Source: Apostichopus japonicus
Lineage: Eukaryota > Echinodermata > Holothuroidea > Aspidochirotida > Stichopodidae
Assembly: GCF_037975245.1 (NCBI RefSeq)
Contig: NC_092576.1
Coordinates: forward strand, 39,701,611 to 39,765,610
Length of the DNA stretch: 64,000 nucleotides
Direction: 5' to 3'
Part shown: in pieces, positions 28,401 to 43,400 of the stretch
How positions within the stretch are numbered: the stretch's first letter is position 1
Layout of the letters: every line of letters starts with the position of its first letter
The notes under the pieces: model-generated
What the model was told of the DNA's origin: nothing
What the model saw: only the letters and a program-made list of their open reading frames with translations
Databases searched by the model: none
Position numbers and translations under genes: made by a program

Positions 28401-31400
28401 CTTCACCAACCCTCTGAAAATTACAACCGTCCATCAACTCTTTAAGAATGCTTTAAGAATGCTGTAAGAATGCTTTAAGAATGCTTTGAATAAGCACTTT
28501 AAGCATTGTAATCGGGTCTGTGTGTTTATGTCTTAAGTTTTTTTCCTCGCTCTATAGGGTCCTTGATGGGGACTTAAGTGTCCCTCCTGATCCATTTTTA
28601 CTACTAAACTAAACTAAACTATACTAAACTGAACTCTCTTCTTGCAATCCTTTCATTTCTGATTCTAATGCTGTTTCTCGTACTCATCATTTGGAACACC
28701 CTGTATATATCTCTCCACTACTCTCTCCCTATACTCTTGCCCATTGTTTTTCGTTCCTCTGCCAGGGCCTACTTTTCTCTTCCCAATCCACGATACAAAA
28801 CATACGGGAACCAATTTTTTGCCTACTCTGTTCCTTTATCTGTAGAACCAGCTACCAGACCGTATTAAACAATTTTGGACCTAAAATTTCTAGGTTTAAG
28901 TGTTTCCTAAAGAATCATTTGTTGACTTGGTTCATTTGATTGCTATTAACTTGTTTTGTCAAGCACATAGAGCAGCTACTTCTGGTTTCTGATTTGGCTC
29001 TATATAAATCCACTATCTTATTAATTATTATTATGATGACTGTTACAACAACATATATATATATAGATACATGTGGAATTGATGCCCATATACACTGTTA
29101 TTGTAACACACTGTATATATACATGTGGAATTGATGCCTATATATATATACTGTTATGATAACACACTAATACTAACATGTGGAATTAAGACCTATTTGT
29201 ACTGTTTTTATAACACACTAATATGTGTAAAAGTAAGTTGGCCTGACGTTTCGATCCTAGCAGGATCTTCTTCAAAGGCTAATAAGTATGCAGAATTGGT
29301 CCCTATATATTACTGTAATGATAACACACTAATATGTATGCAAAATAGATGCCTATACTGTGATTATAATACACTAACATGTCTGCAGAATTGATGCCTA
29401 TATATACTGTAATGATAACACACTTATTCTTATGCAGAATTGATCCCGATATATACTGTTCTTATAACAAACTAATTTGTATGCCGAATAGATGCCTATA
29501 CTGTGGTTATAGCACACTAATATGTATGCAGAGTTGATGCCTATATATACTGTTATTATAACACATCCACTGTGTTATTATTAATCATCTTTTCCAGGTT
29601 TTCGATAACAAGAGGAGATGGTGGGAAGTGAGGAATTCTTCTGGACAGACTGGTTTTGTTCCCTCCACCATCCTAGAGGCCATCCATCCTTCCTCGGGAA
29701 GCTCTGGCCAAAATCTGAATTTCAACCATTCAAACTCGTCGTTCGAGCCCGCACCCCTGCCATCACCACCCCTCAGTGACCCTAGCAACCACTCCAGAGA
29801 ATTGATAAGCAAAGCAGAGGTCCATGCACCTCCTCCAGTAAGTATAAAACCCCCCACCCACACCCTTCTCATCGACCCTGTTCCCCCACCCCTACCCATA
29901 TATTCTTCACATACTTTAAATTTTTCCATTTGGAGCAATAAGTTAAATTTGCTATATCAGAGTGGGAACATTGATCAATTTGGTTACAAGTCCTGTGTTC
30001 CACCAAATGAGCTCTCCAGGCCTTAGTTGTTCACAATCCCTATATAATATATTTAATATAGAGGGCGCCAAATCCTGTTCTATCCAAAAAGTTCTTGCAT
30101 TCAGTTCTCTGTTGTTCATTTAGTTAATAAATTAAAAAAATTAAATTTATTTTAAAATTAATATTAAGTTAATTTGAAGTAACTTTGCCAAATTATGTTG
30201 ATACCTTAGTACTTGACTGTTGAAGGAAACACATGGTACCCTGAAAACATAATGTATTAACTAGTGTCTACCGAAATCACTACAGGAATGAATATTAAGT
30301 CTGATATAGACTCCAAGGGTTAATCAATGAAGTAATGACACATCATGTTAATGTTGTTGCACACATGAAATCATTTATTTGGGTGAAATAGTTTAAGAAA
30401 GTCCAAGAACTTGGAAGTAACCATGTTGTTGTTACGAAAGAGATCTCTTAATAGATAGAGTGTTGTTCACATACATGACATGGTTAGAATGTTGTTCACA
30501 AACATTACATTATGGTTAAATAGAATGTTGATCACATTAATGACATTATGGTTAGATGGAATGTTTTTCACATTCATGACATTATATGGGTTTGACACAA
30601 TGGTGTTCACATTCATGACAATTATGGTGTGATGAGAATTATTCAAAATTTTACAAGCCATTTCAAAGGGCAGGTTTTAACATATTAAGGCCAAAACTCC
30701 TCCAGAAACCTGTCTCTTGCGCCGATTTTGTAAGAATTACGTTTATGGAGTTAATTTGTCATGATTAGTATGTAAGCATTGCAGTTGGAAGAAAGAAAAA
30801 ACTGAAGAGGTTGACGTTGAGCATTGCATATGGTTACTTGATACAAAATAATACACAATACTTGTTTCATTGTTTGAGTTAGTAAATTGCCTCATTAGTC
30901 AAATAACGTGGCCTTTTCATCACGTTTATCATGAAGTATAACCGTTTCGTGGTCTAAGTAAATACCTTCTATTTTGCTTTCCCACAGGAGTTTGCTCCAC
31001 CTCCTCCACAGGCACCGCCAGCCCCTCCTCCCCCACCCCCTCCCCCACCCCCACCACCACCACCACCTACAGCCGTTCCCGCTGCGACCAAGCTGAGCAT
31101 TCCGAAGAAGACCCATCAGTCGCCTCAAAGTAAGTATTGATTTTTGGCATTTCTATATAGCGCCCTTTGGTTGTATAGCAGCCAGTTTAGGTACTTCATC
31201 TCCGTGTGATTAAAGTTAGTCGTTTTCTCGATTCCAAGCTATGTAAATAAATGGCCCAAAAAAAGGGGGCAAAAATGAGAACAGAGGTATGAGTTACATA
31301 GATCAGTTTGAATACCTTCTCTTTTTGTTATCCCTTTAAGCTGACTTTATTCTTTGCAATTCTTGCCAGAAGAGGTTTCAAGGGTTGTGGTAGTTGATGG

Positions 31401-34400
31401 CGAGGGGGGGGGGGGAGTGGTTGGGGGGGCCATGTTTGGGAACAGTAAGGGGCAAAAATGAGGACAGAGGTACTGTGCAAACCTCTTGCAATGACACACT
31501 TACCAATGTTTATTTCCATTCAAATTAAGTGTGTGACGACTTAGGTTTTAAGGCTTGGAATATGAGGTTAAAGGTTTTAAAAAAAAGTCTAAAAATCCCC
31601 AAACTTATAATCACAGAGGAAAGTAAGGAGAAACATACAATATAATAATTTCTAATTAGGCTTTTGAGCCGATCAGTTGAATCGAGGTGGTTTCGTTTCA
31701 CGAGTTAAATAGATCTGTTTGAATATCTAGTCTTTGTTATCCCTTTAAGTTGACTTTATTCTTTGCAATTCTTGCCAGAATAGGAATCAAGGTTTGTGGT
31801 AGTAGTTGATGGTGAGGGGGGGGGGAGTGGTGGGGTGGGGTCATGTGTGGGAACAGAAAGTTCATTTGTACTACGGCATTGTACCTCGGGTACTGTCCTT
31901 GAGCCGAAGCGACCATATTTGAGGATATTTTCTGTCCGACTTTACTGCCATAGCTAGAGAACAAGAAGATATCGCCCAAGCTAGCGATGACAACCAAGGT
32001 AGAAACCATTTTAGTCATTTCAGATTGGTTTGGTTTGTTGAGTATTAATTAACCATACTTCCGTTGTTTTTAGCATCTCTCTTTGATCACTCGTTAATCG
32101 ACCATCCCGTCTCTTCACCGCTCGATCAATCCGACTCTACTAACCTTGTTTTATAATCTCTGGTTTTTCTGTAAAAAAAAAAATATTTTTGAACTTGATC
32201 GATTGCTTGTCTTGGCTGTCCGATGTATTGATTCAAAGTATTTCTCACAAAGAAGGAAAAAACAGTCTTGGATAATCTTATCTGATTTTGAGATATTCTA
32301 TTTTTTTACTTGGAATAACCTTTGTAGAACTTGTCCGATATAGCAGAATTTATGTATATAAAAGGTGATATTACAAGTGTTAGGTAGCACAGAAAACAAT
32401 TTGGTTTCCAGCCTATAGTTTGCACAAATTCTGCAAGGCACTAGCATTTAATTAATTTTTTTAGGTTCAAGTCATATAAAGCAAACATATAAAGTATATG
32501 AACCTGTGGTCCTATAAACCGAATCAGGTTCTAACCTAACTGTTTCATCGACACTTCCTTTCTCAGAGCAACCTTTGTAACTAGTCCGATGCAGCTGAAT
32601 TTATGTATATATGTAAAATGTGATAATACCAGTGTTGGAGGAGTACAGAAACAAATCCTTTTGCAAATTCCATAGTTCGAACGAATTCTGCAAGATGCTA
32701 GTTTTTTTAAAGCATCTTTAATTCTGATTTGCCTACATTTTGACAGTGAAACTAGGTGGTATTGGGTTGCATTCACATTTTTTTTCTATGGTAATCAATT
32801 TTTTTCTGTATTTTCCTTTGTTTTTAGCATGATTTACATATTGTTTAACAAATATTACCCACTAACATCTCAAAATCCTCCAAATCAAAATAAATTAACA
32901 TAGTCATGTTTCCATACCTCGTTAGATATATATTTCTGAATCTAATCATTATTTGTCAATTATGAGTCATATCTTATTTCTCTACTTTTTCTAGTACTTA
33001 CACATATATTACTTAATAACATCACATTAATTCATCACATATATATATTTTATGGAATATTTCCAATTTTCTACCAGGATATAGATATGCACAGGAGGTC
33101 ATGCTCCTTGCCCAATCTGTTTAATCATGTAAATCAAAATAAAATAAAACTGTTAGCAAACTGCTTATCCACTAGAGAGCCTGTGTAGGAGAATAATGTG
33201 TAAAAGTAAGTTGGCGTGGTATTTAGATCCTAGCAGGATCTTCTTCATAGGCTTAAAATGCCTTGATTTTTAGCCTGGATTGAAGAAGATCCTGCTAGGG
33301 TCAAATCGTCAGGCCAACCTACTAATAATGTAAATGTCAGATATCCAGTAAATTTTTTCGTAGCTAGCTTGTATGAAGTGTGTTTCCACATTAACTTGTT
33401 GCTAGGAGATATGCCTGTGTGCTGCAAAAATTTGACTAATTTCTGTTTTTATATATTTTTTTTATATTTTTTTTTATGTTCACTTATTTGTTCACAAAGT
33501 AAGATGATTTAGTCAATAAAGGACCATCAAAAGTTTGGAAATAGTGATTAAACCTTTAATGTTTCAAATATTTTCCTTCGACCTTAAGTCAGTTATTTCG
33601 GCAATCTCACCAAAGGTACGATGGTATCAATATTGCTTGTCAAGAAGACCTAGTAAACCAGATTTGTTACGACCATTTATCAGTTTTAACAGATAAACTA
33701 ACGCAATTTGTGGAAGTTTGGCAAGAGGTCTCACATTTCTCCAAATGATTCCCACATTTTGAGGATTGCTACAATCAGAAATTGTTATGTCTTTGTGAAA
33801 TATAAGATACTCACAGCAAGGCACTTGACGAGAATTGTTTGAATATCGGTGAACGTTTATCCAGGTTACTTCTTCTAGCATTTTTCCGGTCAATACCGAT
33901 GAACCGTCTTAGAGATATGACAGCTCAGAAGCCACTGAGATATATATCTCAACTTTTTGTTAAAACTTATTAACTTAATAATTTATCATTATTTATACTT
34001 ATATCTCCTTCTATATTACTTTTCATAAACGATAAGAGTTAAGCGGTATCTAATAAGGTGGGGGGGGGAAGTGGGAGTGGTAGTGGCCGATAGATATTAC
34101 CAGCTCTGAACATGTGATCCACTGGGGGTCTGATGAGTCACTACCAGGTCGAGGTGGCGATGGTAAAGATCATTTTCTCTTGGTCGCCAAAGATGCGCCA
34201 AATGGGTCTGTGGTTTCAAGGCCCCATCGCATTCGCTACTATTGAGTCGGTAGATTACTTTATGCCCAAATCTGCCCCTGACCGCATCCCTCGGATTTTA
34301 AGTTTTAACCGGTAGCAAAATTTAGTTTTTCTTTACCTTTTGCAAGATTCTTCTAAACAGAGTTGTATCTCTTTGTTTTCTTGATCTCTTTGTTTTTTCC

Positions 34401-37400
34401 AGCAAAACTACAAATCCCTCGAGGTAAAACATAATTTCAATAAAAGGATAATAAATAAGAACCGGTTGTTTACTGGTGTGACATGCTGGTTATCATGGGG
34501 GCGCTATTTATTTATCCAGCTTCTGTTTAATGGATCTCATTGGTGTCTCTTCCAACCTTTAAAGCTGCAAGCTCAAAATAAAAAGTATTTATACAAGTAT
34601 AATTGAAATGTTTGGCCAGTGGCAGAAATAGACTGTTTTATTACAGAAGTAGCTTCACACTATACAAGAGACTGCTATTAAAATGCTCCATCTTGATGAC
34701 GTAGTTTGCTACGAAATATGAGAATTTTGCTTAATATTTAAAAAAAATATTATTTATAGTGAATTACAACTGGGTTTGCTCAAAATTTACTTTGGTAATG
34801 TAAAAAGTCCTTATGCAGAAAAGGGACCGAGAAAATAATTAATGTGAAGAAAAGTTCCAACATTTCATGAAACTTTGACTTTGGATCAGTTGTAATCCAA
34901 ACATATAATTTTATTTTTATGGCGAAGACCTAGATAAGATTTGAAAATGAAAGAAATAATAAGAATTACTGAAAATCTGTTTTGATTGCATCGAAATAAT
35001 TGAAGTCTCCTGCTTTTTCTTGAAGTTAGCTGGGAACTTAAAAGGAAAATATTTTGTATCAAAAAAATTTGGAAACGAAAATATCCTATTGAAGGCATTG
35101 AAGACTTGCCCCAAACCGCGTACCGTGCTCTGAAAAAGTTCACTTTCTGTTGCTTGCAAGTGAAGTTTTTTTCTTGTCGCTACAAAATGCAGACAGTAAT
35201 GAAACGTGATACCTTTTTATCCCTCGCTGGACCTGAGATGTCCATCGCTGCTATGTACACTGTGTTGTGGGTATTGACCGCAGCTGTATGTACTGACTGT
35301 ACACTAGTGTCTAATTACCGAAGGAAGCAAGCTGTGTGCCTATTTTCTGGGGTCGGTGGTGGTGTCTAACACTTCTGTTACACCTTATTCGAAACTAGGT
35401 CAGATTACCGGCATTAGATGTTTCTTTTTTCACACCCTTTAAGGGTATCCCATTCTCTGCCACTGGCCATTCCCTAAAATGCTATTTATTTATGAATATA
35501 TATATGATATATATTAAAATACATATTCATGAAATCTGCTGCAGGTGTAGGTTCATGCTGATGCAATTATGTCCTGAATTTCTGGCCTGCCTATTTTTTA
35601 AACTTTAAACTAAATTAGTTTAATATATGACATGAACATATTTAATATGTCTACATGTATAAAATACTGTTTACTAACACATATTCGCTTAGTTACCTGT
35701 ATGCTATCCACATAACCATGTATGTGTGTGAAGCTGTACACACATATACACTTATGTACCTGAATGTTATACACATAAACCATGTATGTGTGTGTGTGTA
35801 TAGTACACTTTCATATGCTTATACTCCTGTATCTGTGTGTAATACACAATATGTAAATGTATTTATGTATGTAATATTCCACGCGTGTACATGTATTTCA
35901 TACACATAGATTTATGTACATGTATGGAATGTATATATACAAGTTTAGGTACATATATGTAATATGCATATTAACTTATGTATATGTATGTAATACACAT
36001 ATACACTGATGTAGGCCTACATGTATGTAATACACATACATTTATGTACATATATGGAATGTATATATACACTGATGTACACATATATGTAATATGCATA
36101 TCCATTTATGTACCTGTATGTTACACACATAACCATGTAGGCCTATGTATATTTATGTAATACACATATACACCTATCTACATGTATGTAACACTACACG
36201 ATACATTATACACGCATGTATGAAATACATATCTATATACATTTATGTACCTCCTGTATGTAATTTGCATATACATTTACGCACATGTATTTAATGCTGT
36301 ACGGATGTACATGTATTTAGTATATAATGCTATATAGTGCACATATATACTGAATGCATTGCATACAGATATGTAATCCTATGGGGTTTTGCTGGGGGAG
36401 GGGTAAAAAATTGAAATATTATTAGCAAAGGGAAAAAGTTACAAATGAGCAAAAACCATAAATGATTTAATATGAATCATATTGGATGGTAAATTTAATA
36501 ACCTGTAAAACAAAACTACATAAAGGGAACATAATAAATGATGCCATACCATGCTAGACCATATTCTCTCTCCATGAACTTGGCACACTATCGCAATATG
36601 CTGTAATATGGAACTTTGCTGTATAAACAGTGTCATGTGTATTGCTCGGTAGTACGATTGGCTAAGCATAACAAAACCCCAAATTTTTCTCTTATTTTGA
36701 AAAATATCTTTTCTGAGTCAATAAAATATATTATATAAATATATCATTTTGTTTTTTTTTCTTATGTTATTCTTTCATAATAATCTAAAATCATTTTTGG
36801 GTAAAATATGGCATGTTGCACACTGGTATACTAACATGCACTCTTCCTAGCCAGCCATATGTATGCCCTTGACGTCTGCATGGACATGCCACGATTAACC
36901 GCTGCTAACTTCTCCGTACTTTTTGTACCCTATCTCTCTAATTTCAGCGGCCTTTGGCAGCACAGATTTCCACTCTGAATTGACTAACACTGTTCGCAGA
37001 AAACAGCAGCAACGCCAGCAGCAAACTGTCAATGGGATATTCGAACCACAGAATAACAACAGATGTATGATATAACCCTCCTATTAATATGTATTTGTAG
37101 GTGGGATGGTGTTGGAGGTGGGATTAGGTGGAGTAGAGCATTCATGATGGAGATAATAGCACTTCGACCTACAGATGTATGATATAACCCTCCTATTAAT
37201 ATGTATTTGTAGGTGGGATGGTGTCAGAGGCTGGATTAGGTGGAGAAGAGCATTCATGATGGATGTAATACCACTTCAATTAACAGACGTGTTATATAAT
37301 CCTCTTATAAATATGTACTTGTAGGTGGGTGGTGTCGGAGGTGGGATTAAGTTGAGTAGAGCATTCAAGATGGAGATGATAGCACTTTGACCAACAGATG

Positions 37401-40400
37401 TATGATATTAATAATCCTATTTATATGTATTTGTAGGTGGGTGGTGTCAGAGGTGTGATTAGGTTGACTAGAGCATTCATGATGGAGATTATATCACTTT
37501 GACCAACAGATGTATGATATACCCCTAGTACCCTAAAATTAATATGTTATTTTAGGTGGGATGGTGTTGAGGGTGGGATTGGATGAGGTTTTACACCCAT
37601 TATAGAAATAATAGAGCCAACAGATATGTGATGCCATCTTGTTGTGAATATGTTTTTGTAGGTGGGATGGTGTTGAAGGTGAGATTGGGTGGGGTATTGC
37701 ATTCCATGATAGAAATAGTAGAGCTCCAACCAACAGATATGTGATGTTATCATGTTGTTAATGTATTTGTAGGTGGGATGGTGTTGAAGGTGGGATTTGG
37801 TACACAAAATTCTCATGCCCTTACCAAACTAAGTCAACAGGGAAAATTGGAATTTGACCCCTCCCTCACCCACCCCCACACACCTCTCCCACTTTTCAAA
37901 TCCTGTGTTAGTTACTGGATACAAGAAACTCAAATATTGGAAGTTTTACAACTCTCAAACTAATCAAGAATATATTGCATGGTAAACATTATTACTACTA
38001 ACGATTTCTCATTCTAACTGGTATTTTTTTCATTTGTTTTTTTGTCTTGTTCTAAGACATTGGTCCTGGTGTACGTCAATATGCTTTAACACTCATTTAT
38101 CGTTCTTCGGTGGTCTGTAGTCACTTACCAACCTGATCGTTACTGACGCCTTTTTTTTTTCCAGTTAATTTTTAAGTTACAAACTTATCGGTTTCATAAG
38201 TTTCTCAATTTCCTTTCCGGTTTCCTACTCTTGATAGCTTCATCAAACATGGACGCCCTGAATGAGGAGCTGATGAGGAGGGTGAGCAGGACGGGACCCA
38301 AGCGAAACTATAGAGTGGTGAGACAGTCCGGTCCTAATGTACCCCTCACCTTCGACTCGTCCCCGGAAGAGGTCACCGACTGGCTCAACTCTAAGGGATT
38401 CAGCAAACTGTGAGTTGGATCTTAAATGGCACAGAGGCCGGGGGGTTGGTCGGTCGGTCATGGTTCAGATTAAACAGGGTGCCAATGGGGTGGGGGGTGG
38501 GGAGGTGGGCTGGGATGCTGTATAAAGTAGTATCCAGTAGATGTGGAATAAATTTATGAACACCAGTTATCTGCATATAAGTTGATTTTTTTTCTGAATT
38601 ACGAACAGTAAGCACAAAATATGATCTATATAGTAGCATTCTTTGTGTAACTCATTTGCTTTGTGCAACAGATGAGCTTTGGAGGGCAGGGTGGGGGTTT
38701 GAGGTAGGAGGGGCTATGGAAAGAGCCAAGGAAATATGGGATATATAAAAAGTGCAAATTGGGGGGGGGGGCTGTGTTAAAACCAAAGCTCACTGTGAGA
38801 ACATTAGTTTTGTTTGTAGTTTACAAAGAAAGGAATAGTTCAGGTTGAAACATTGGAATGTTAAACTGGTCATTTCAATATTCCCCGAATCCTGGCTGCT
38901 GTTTTTCCTCTCAAGTGCACTCGGTAGGGCGTCCTTCTCCAGTGTCTCTCTATTCCTATTCCGCGAAAACACATGTGCAGTGCTTTCCACAAACAATATG
39001 GCGGAGCTTCTACTTGGCGGGAAATCATAAGGAACGCCAAAAGGGACAAAAAAACAATAGTAACAATTCTGAGGACGTTCAAATTTTGTGGGGGCAGACC
39101 TTCCCACTAACTCATTAAAATAATATAAATATAATAAAAAATATGATAAAATTAATATAAATGATGCAAAAGTCAGTCAAATCGGAGCATTGAACCTTCC
39201 AAGTTGTTCTGAAATTTGGTTTGATTTTGTACGCAATGACCCTCAATTTTTTTCGGCCCCCCCAGAATCCTTCTTTTAACTAATTTTGTCTGTTCCTTCC
39301 AATCCCCCTCCCCCCTCACCTCCCCCTTTCTAGGACCATCACAAGTCTCGGTGTCCTGTCAGGGGCACAGCTGTTCAGCTTGACGAAAGATGAGCTCCAA
39401 CAGGTGTGTCAGAATGACGGCGCCCGTGTCTACAGCCAACTAATGGTTCAAAAGGCAAACATACAGGTTAGCCCCTGAGCTGCTCTCTTTAAAAAATATT
39501 TCAACTTTCAATCTTGTTTTTTTATATTTCTTCTGAAATTGTCATCCAATTTTTTTCAATCTCAATTTTTATATCGTTTATTTTCCCCGACGATTGCTTT
39601 TACGTTCAAATCAGTTTACAAAAGAGAAATGTGTGGATATAATTTAAGGCTTGCTCGATTGCACCTGTTTGAATTTTTTTTTTTGTATGGAAATATTTCT
39701 TTATGCGTATTTATGAAGAATACACTCTCGCAGGATCGAGAATTATTTTAATATAAGAGGAACAATTCAGTATCAACCTTTAAGACTTTGATGTATATTT
39801 GATTCTATTCAGCGATTTTAAATGGATCAAATCCATAAAATTATTTTCATATTTTGTTTAATAATATGGTTCATAATAGTGGAGCAAAGTTGTATATAAA
39901 TTATGAGTCACAGCCTCAATCATTGTCCCTGGTTCCAAACAATCTTTACTCATTTCAGTTTGTACAACATGTGGTGAGAACCTCCTCCCCCACCCCCCCT
40001 CTCCCACCCCAAAAAACGTTCATTTCTTGTTTGGACAAGAAATGTCTACAACTTTGATAAACAGTAAGATTAAGTATCTAGAAATATAATAACAGAATAC
40101 TGCCACCTATCAGTGCATCCGCCCTATTTGATCAAAAAAGTACAAATTGGGATATTATTTATTAATATTAGGTGGAGATTTTGGCTGTTAGGAGATACAT
40201 GTATCAACGTCTCACAAAATGTAGTCAGCCAGGAACACAAATCGTTCGAGATAATTAAGTTAACCATATTGCTCAAATTTTAAAATTGTCGTAGGTTCCA
40301 AGGGTGGGGGGGGGGGGAGTTGTACAGGAGCTGTAATGTGGGTTTTGTAAAAGGAAAAGATTGAAAATATTATTTTGTCATTGTGTGGAAACCTGAGTAT

Positions 40401-43400
40401 AATTTTTTGTTTTTCTAATTTACAAACAGCATTAACAATATGTGTTTTCTGTTTAATTTGTTGCAACTTAATTGCCATACTACCGATCTTTTATTTTTAA
40501 TTTTGAAAGGAAAAAAAAATTTGAAATATTCTTTTCAATTACTCATTAAATTATTCTGTTATGTCTGAAATGTTGATAGCTTACAAAATATATGTGATAA
40601 AGTGATAAGTCAAGCACTTGTCTGTTTATATACAGGAGGGAGAGAATAAGGGTGCTATAGGAGTGAAGAAGATTGGTTTATTGGGAGAAATTATTTTAAT
40701 ACCTAAACAATAAGCTCAGTAATATGTTAATCGAACTATGAGGATCAGATATATATTAGAAATTGTGAAATTCCAGAAAGTCGATGGTTGATGGAATAAA
40801 ATGCCAAGATTAAAAAGTCTGCTTATTAGGTTTTCTGGAAATTTGTTCCAAAACTTTCTTAATTTACAAAAAATATCACTTTGTAGAAAAATCAGTTCTT
40901 AAATTTTTTAGAAAGGTCCATTTTCGTTTTCAAGACTTTTCTTTAATTCTTCCATGGCATTTTTTACCGTCTTGGGATTAATAGAAGGTGAGTATTAAAC
41001 TAAACAGCTTGATTTCTATGGGATGTTTTTTTTAATTTTTATTTGCACCACTCTTTTGCTGTGTTGTTTTATTAGTTATCTTTGTACAACTTTACTCTTC
41101 TGAAGTTATGCCCCCATTTTTCAACGAATTTTTACAGTTATTTTGGGTTTTCTTTTTGATGTGAATGCACTAATTTGTTTTAGGCCTGATTTGATTTGAA
41201 AAATATTTGGAAAAAAAAATTTCAACGGCAGTTTCCTCAAGGAGTGAGTCAGATATATACCTTCTTGGTGTCCACCCCTCTCCCAACACCCCCTTTTAAC
41301 AATTATCATCATCCAATCATCTGAGATGTCTGATATTTGAATCTCTTAACATAAAGACCAAAATTATCCTTTTTTCTTAAAAATTATCAGAAGGATATGT
41401 GAGCCTCTTCAATTTAATTGTGAAAATAGGACAGTTACTTCCACAAGGTTCATTTTGCTTCTGTCTTTAAAAATCCAATCCTTTAAAATAACCAAAATTT
41501 CTATTTGCATGAACCAAATTAAAAAGGATGAGTCTATTTTTTTTTCAAAATGAGAGCCTGAAATTTTTTTGTGAAAAATCAGTCCATTTTGTGGAAATTT
41601 TGTTGTTGTTGTTGGCATCCCTCTGCACGAAGATCTAGTGTATTGAACCAGCTGTACACAGTATTAGGAGTATATTCTCAACATTGCGCACTCACAGTAT
41701 ATATGTATATATATCACGACCAGACCTTTAGTAGCGGTGGGGCAAATCTCTCAGAATTTTTTTCCGGGTTCAATGGCCGCCGGACAACAAGGCGTCACGT
41801 CACGTATTGGTTGTCTGAACAGCAAATTTGGTTTCCTGAAAAAAAAAATTATTATAAAAATAAAATAATAATAATAAAATATAAAAAAATGATAAAAAAT
41901 ATTAAATTGACCAATATTTACACCGTGGGAGAGATGTGAAGGTTTGGTGAGTAGAACACCAGAAGTTTTTATCGTTTACCTATTGAAGGGGTCTGTGGTT
42001 ACAGTTTAATCTGAATATGAGGGAACCAACTGTTCGCCGGCCAGTCCACGGCTAAGCTTGTTAGTCCGAACAGAAATTTGGTTGTCTTGGGAAACCGCAC
42101 AATCTTTAAAAATTTGCCCTGATTCGTGATGCAAGTGAGATGGCCTTGTGGCTATTTTTTTGTTTAAAGCTTTTCAGCAGGGTATTGAGTTGGGTTTGCT
42201 GACCTATGTCTCCCACGTTTAATATGAGACGTTTAATAATCAACAGTAACATATCACCATTCACCCGTGCCTTATCGGGGAACTGGTAGACTCGCTGGTT
42301 ATTGCCTAACTTTTTCCCTTTTTTGTATCTGCTTTATGATGGTAGTGGTACCCCTAACCTTGTCATCCATATTGAAGTAATAAAAAAGAAATATCCAGAT
42401 AAATTAGGGACAAATTTGAGACGGTCGTAAAACTTTACGTCATTGTTGAGCGATCGCATAAAATTCGCATAAAGTGGATGTATTGTGTCAAACGAGAAAA
42501 AAAAATAAATATCAATAAAAATGGCCCTAAAGATGGAAATATGAACTTCAAAGAAGTTGTTGATCATTAATCATTCACAAAACAGGGCATAGACTCGTTG
42601 ATGTTTTATGGACATTTTTTATGATAGCTCGTCGAAAGTTCAGCTGTAATTTGCAAATTCGTGACCGTCGATAACATTAGAGGCCAAAAAAACATCTATA
42701 TTTTGTGTCATTTGGTGTCATAGATATCTAAAGGCAGGACTGTTCCTGGTAGGATAGGGGTTTGTTGAACTTTGCAATTGATTAAGGTGAAAGGTCGCTC
42801 GCTGAGGACAGCTACTTGCCTGTTAGTACTGGTGTCTGTGAATAATAGTGGTTTAAGTCGATTGAGAATAAAATGGCATAAATGAGGTTGTTTTCTTTGA
42901 AGGCATAAAGATAGATAGATGGATATAAGCATAAGTTAAAAGCACAAAAAAAAAATTGTTTAACTTAATATAATATAAATTTGGTCGACCTGCCGAATTT
43001 GAAAAGTGACTCTGTCAAAATGTCGCATTGTTTGACTGGGTAAACGTGTTGTCGGTACCAGCAATGAAACCTAGCATCTGGGAGGGTTTTTAGGTTGATA
43101 TCCCACCTCCGATAAATGTAAACTGGGTTCCTCATCCAGTGAGAAATTCTTTTTTTCATCGGCAACAATCTTCCAAAAAGAAATTGTTCCCAAAGACGAG
43201 AGACCAAACTGAGCTTGTAAGTGCAAAATTGGATACCAAACACCACCCTACCTGAGTTAGTAAGTTACAAGCCATTCTGCGTCTCGGAAATGAATATGTA
43301 GTCGCTTATGGCATCATAGAGTAATCTACCTCTCAGACCGATATCTGAATAAGTACAGTTAGTTAAGACGGTGGTACGCCCCAGGGGACACCCCCGCCCA

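Noticed and set aside
35106-35369. 87-residue plus-strand frame
   Set aside because: It lies inside the TIR element copy; the second copy at 61.7 kb does not keep the frame.
42965-43246. 93-residue minus-strand frame
   Set aside because: The longest unexplained frame in that intron, but it has no recognisable motif and only a weak acceptor upstream.
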